Position numbers and translations under genes: made by a program
Notes under the pieces: model-generated
The model's input: only the letters and a program-made list of their open reading frames with translations
What the model was told of the DNA's origin: nothing
Database searches by the model: none
Source: Ramicandelaber brevisporus
Lineage: Eukaryota > Kickxellomycota > Ramicandelaberales > Ramicandelaberaceae
NCBI GenBank assembly: GCA_025201865.1
Contig: MU602703.1
Coordinates: 53,017-79,705 of the forward strand
Direction of reading: 5' to 3'
Length of the DNA stretch: 26,689 nucleotides
Part shown: positions 24,798 through 26,689 of the stretch, in pieces
Numbering within the stretch: the stretch's first letter is position 1
How the letters are laid out: each line of letters starts with the position of its first letter

Positions 24798-26609
24798 TTA
24801 ATCGGTGGTAACGGCGACCTGTGTGCGCGAGACCTTGCAGCGCTGCATTGGACGCGAACTGACAGTTGACTCATCTTCTTCAATCTCGACGGCACGGCGT
24901 TTGTTGCGAGTTGGCTGAATCTGAACCTGAGCTTGAGCTTGAACCTGCATCTTCTGCAACACGTCCACCATGTCGCGATCGAATGCTGCAATCTCTCGGA
25001 TCGCTGCTCCGTGGTCATAGCTGAGAATGGTCAGCATCTTCGTCAGCGCGGACTCGCTCGTCGTCAGCTGGTACGGTCCCTTTGGAAACACCAGCTTCGC
25101 AATCTTCTGGCTCGGACTGGCAAGAGCCGTGCAGGCTGCATCCACAAATGCCGCTCGGATGCCATCGCTCTCAAACTGCAGCAATCCACCCTGTGCCATT
25201 CTGCATATCACTGGACGAAGCACCTCCGCCTTCTGCCTGGAAGTGGCGCTGGCTTTGGACAGGTCCATTGAAGGCTGCTTCCAGAATGAATACACCACCG
25301 TGCGCCACAGCGTCAGAACTGCGCCGGCCATCTTGACATCGGCGTCACGGAGTGCTGGTGTCAGAGAACACTTGATGCACTTGCCATGTGTCTGAAACTC
25401 AGCCGCCTTGGCCGCAATGAGCTTATCTGGACGCGGATGGATGCTGCCGAGATTGTGCAGCGTGGCTGGAGTCACACCGATGCACAGCCAGTGGAGCTGT
25501 CTGCTACAAGATGGACAAGTGACATAAACTGTGGACTTTGTGCCAACCTGGCCATTGCATGCACACTCGATGTCCGTTTCATTGCCACGGGCATTCTTGC
25601 TATTGTTCTCGATGAGACAGTTGTTGTTATTTGAAGCCAGTGGCAGAATCTGCGTGTTTGGGAGGATCTGCGTTGGCTGAGTCAGCTGAGCCAGCTGCGA
25701 TGGCAATGTCTCGATCGCTGATACTGTCTGCTGCTGATGCTGCGCTTGTCGATGAGTCAAGCTCTCGACGCACGAAAACAGACCAACACCGACGCTGTGA
25801 TGCTCGCTCTCAACCTGACCGACCGACAGTGGCTCGCCAGCTCCGCTCAGCCGATACATCGAGCCATCCTCGGTGTCCGCACAGAACTGCGGTGGCTCGT
25901 AGTCAGCCGGCGTGTGTGGATAATACGAGAGCTTCATGGAAAGGACGCGGCCAGATGGCAGCGGTGGCAGGCTCTGGGTGAGCACCAGAAGTCGGCGCAA
26001 CAGCTGCTGCGTGATCGCCTTGACCTCGCTGCGGCTGTGTGCGGCAGGCGGACCGGTCTTTGCAGCCGTCGCGGCTGTGGTTGTCGACAGCGTGCCGTTT
26101 GGATTCACCAGTGGAATGCCAGCTTGCTCAAGATCCTCGCCAGCACCGACAACCACAGTGGTATCTTCGCTGTTACTGCTGCCACTGTAGCGGATGTGGA
26201 ATGTGTAGCACTCGACAATCAGCCACGGCGTGTGTGGAGTCACGGAGATGCCCACGGTTAGCGAGCGCAGATACTTCTTCGAGATAGGCTCGCCGCAAGC
26301 ACTCTCGATCCAGCTCGCGATCGTAGCGGCTTGATCGAGCTGCCGCGTCGCCTTGGCATCGGTGGCAGTCCTGCTGTGAGTGTCAGCGCTGCTCTTCTTC
26401 TTGAGGTGCTTGACGGTGAGCCCGCCAACAGACTCTTCGGTGTAGCAGCGCTCGTCAAACAGCCCGCGCAGATACAGAATCGACGAGATGCCCGCCTCGA
26501 CCAGTCGGCGGACAAGCGCGCTGCTCTGAGTGGCTGTCGGCAGCTGCATGTCGAGCGAAGCGGCGGAGCGAGTTGCCAGAGCAGTTCCAGAGTGCATTTG
26601 AGCTGACAT
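24798..26609 (-). CDS. HOP1: Meiotic HORMA-domain protein Hop1/HORMAD with PHD finger
   Basis: The product is 603 residues from ATG 26609; an in-frame TTG upstream adds 18 doubtful residues. The HORMA domain covers about 29-290 (VRRLVEAGISSILYLRGLF, KKYLRSLTVGI, ECYTFHIRYSG, LSMKLSYYPHTPADYEPPQF), with a 50-60-residue low-complexity insertion (about 144-195). A linker with clustered SQ/TQ sites (S304, T310, T313, T319) follows. A C4HC3 PHD-type finger lies at 347-416 (C349, C351, C365, C368, H373, C376, C411, C414), then a helical segment (about 425-510) fitting the winged-helix part of the Hop1 chromatin-binding region. The basic C terminus (RNKRRA, RPMQRCKVS) could hold a nuclear signal and closure motif. 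Hop1 coats meiotic chromosome axes, promotes double-strand breaks and inter-homologue repair, and relays the meiotic checkpoint. Its presence implies a sexual cycle, at least historically. Confidence 0.92.
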   Translation of the reverse strand: MSAQMHSGTALATRSAASLDMQLPTATQSSALVRRLVEAGISSILYLRGLFDERCYTEESVGGLTVKHLKKKSSADTHSRTATDAKATRQLDQAATIASWIESACGEPISKKYLRSLTVGISVTPHTPWLIVECYTFHIRYSGSSNSEDTTVVVGAGEDLEQAGIPLVNPNGTLSTTTAATAAKTGPPAAHSRSEVKAITQQLLRRLLVLTQSLPPLPSGRVLSMKLSYYPHTPADYEPPQFCADTEDGSMYRLSGAGEPLSVGQVESEHHSVGVGLFSCVESLTHRQAQHQQQTVSAIETLPSQLAQLTQPTQILPNTQILPLASNNNNCLIENNSKNARGNETDIECACNGQVGTKSTVYVTCPSCSRQLHWLCIGVTPATLHNLGSIHPRPDKLIAAKAAEFQTHGKCIKCSLTPALRDADVKMAGAVLTLWRTVVYSFWKQPSMDLSKASATSRQKAEVLRPVICRMAQGGLLQFESDGIRAAFVDAACTALASPSQKIAKLVFPKGPYQLTTSESALTKMLTILSYDHGAAIREIAAFDRDMVDVLQKMQVQAQAQVQIQPTRNKRRAVEIEEDESTVSSRPMQRCKVSRTQVAVTTD

Positions 26610-26689
26610 GGCGAGTGTTTGAATGATGGAGATTGACTTGTTGATTGATTGTGGTAAGAACAAGCTTCCCTGCCAATGTGCGATCGATG

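Overview
The window is nuclear DNA of a eukaryote. The genes are mostly single-exon, and I can place one spliceosomal intron with confidence, in the succinyl-CoA ligase gene. Promoters are compact, 5' leaders are often CT-rich, and triplet microsatellites are common. A proteinase-K-like secreted subtilase, Dal5/Tna1-type and oxalate/formate-type transporters, a GPI-anchored Ser/Thr/Pro-rich secreted protein, and orthologues of Vps2/CHMP2A, Tsr2, DNAJC8 and Hop1 suggest an opisthokont, most likely an early-diverging fungus. No species is named because nothing in the sequence decides it.

Layout: (1) 1-944 minus, a secreted subtilase cut by the window edge. (2) 2193-2912 plus, ESCRT-III subunit Vps2/CHMP2A. 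(3) 3946-4605 minus, a GPI-anchored Cys-rich secreted protein. (4) 5017-5628 minus, the Tsr2 ribosome-biogenesis chaperone, divergent from (5) 5936-7494 plus, mitochondrial succinyl-CoA ligase beta (two exons). (6) 7588-8241 plus, the J-domain half of a DNAJC8/SPF31-like spliceosomal co-chaperone; its C-terminal end reappears at 14137-14238 with its own polyadenylation signal. Between the halves lies (7) a Ty3/gypsy retrotransposon on the minus strand, with gag at 12821-13783, pol at 8373-about 12836, and terminal repeats at 8225 and 13831. Its 5' LTR runs into a 210-N assembly gap. (8) 14363-15274 minus, a SAC3/GANP-like protein. (9) 15832-19787 plus and 20098-22563 minus, three major-facilitator transporters: two OFA-family paralogues in opposite orientation flanking an N-terminally short ACS-family permease. 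(10) 22564-24797, a long non-coding interval. (11) 24798-26609 minus, a Hop1-type meiotic HORMA protein with a PHD finger.

Most of the genes are unrelated housekeeping genes. Three parts stand out. The DNAJC8-like gene is split by what looks like a young gypsy insertion whose protease has DLG in place of D[T/S]G and whose gag and pol are separated by a -1 frame change. The transporters form a cluster. The Hop1 orthologue keeps the HORMA, SQ/TQ-cluster and PHD-winged-helix architecture of the meiotic checkpoint adaptor. I found no CRISPR array, tRNA or rRNA gene.
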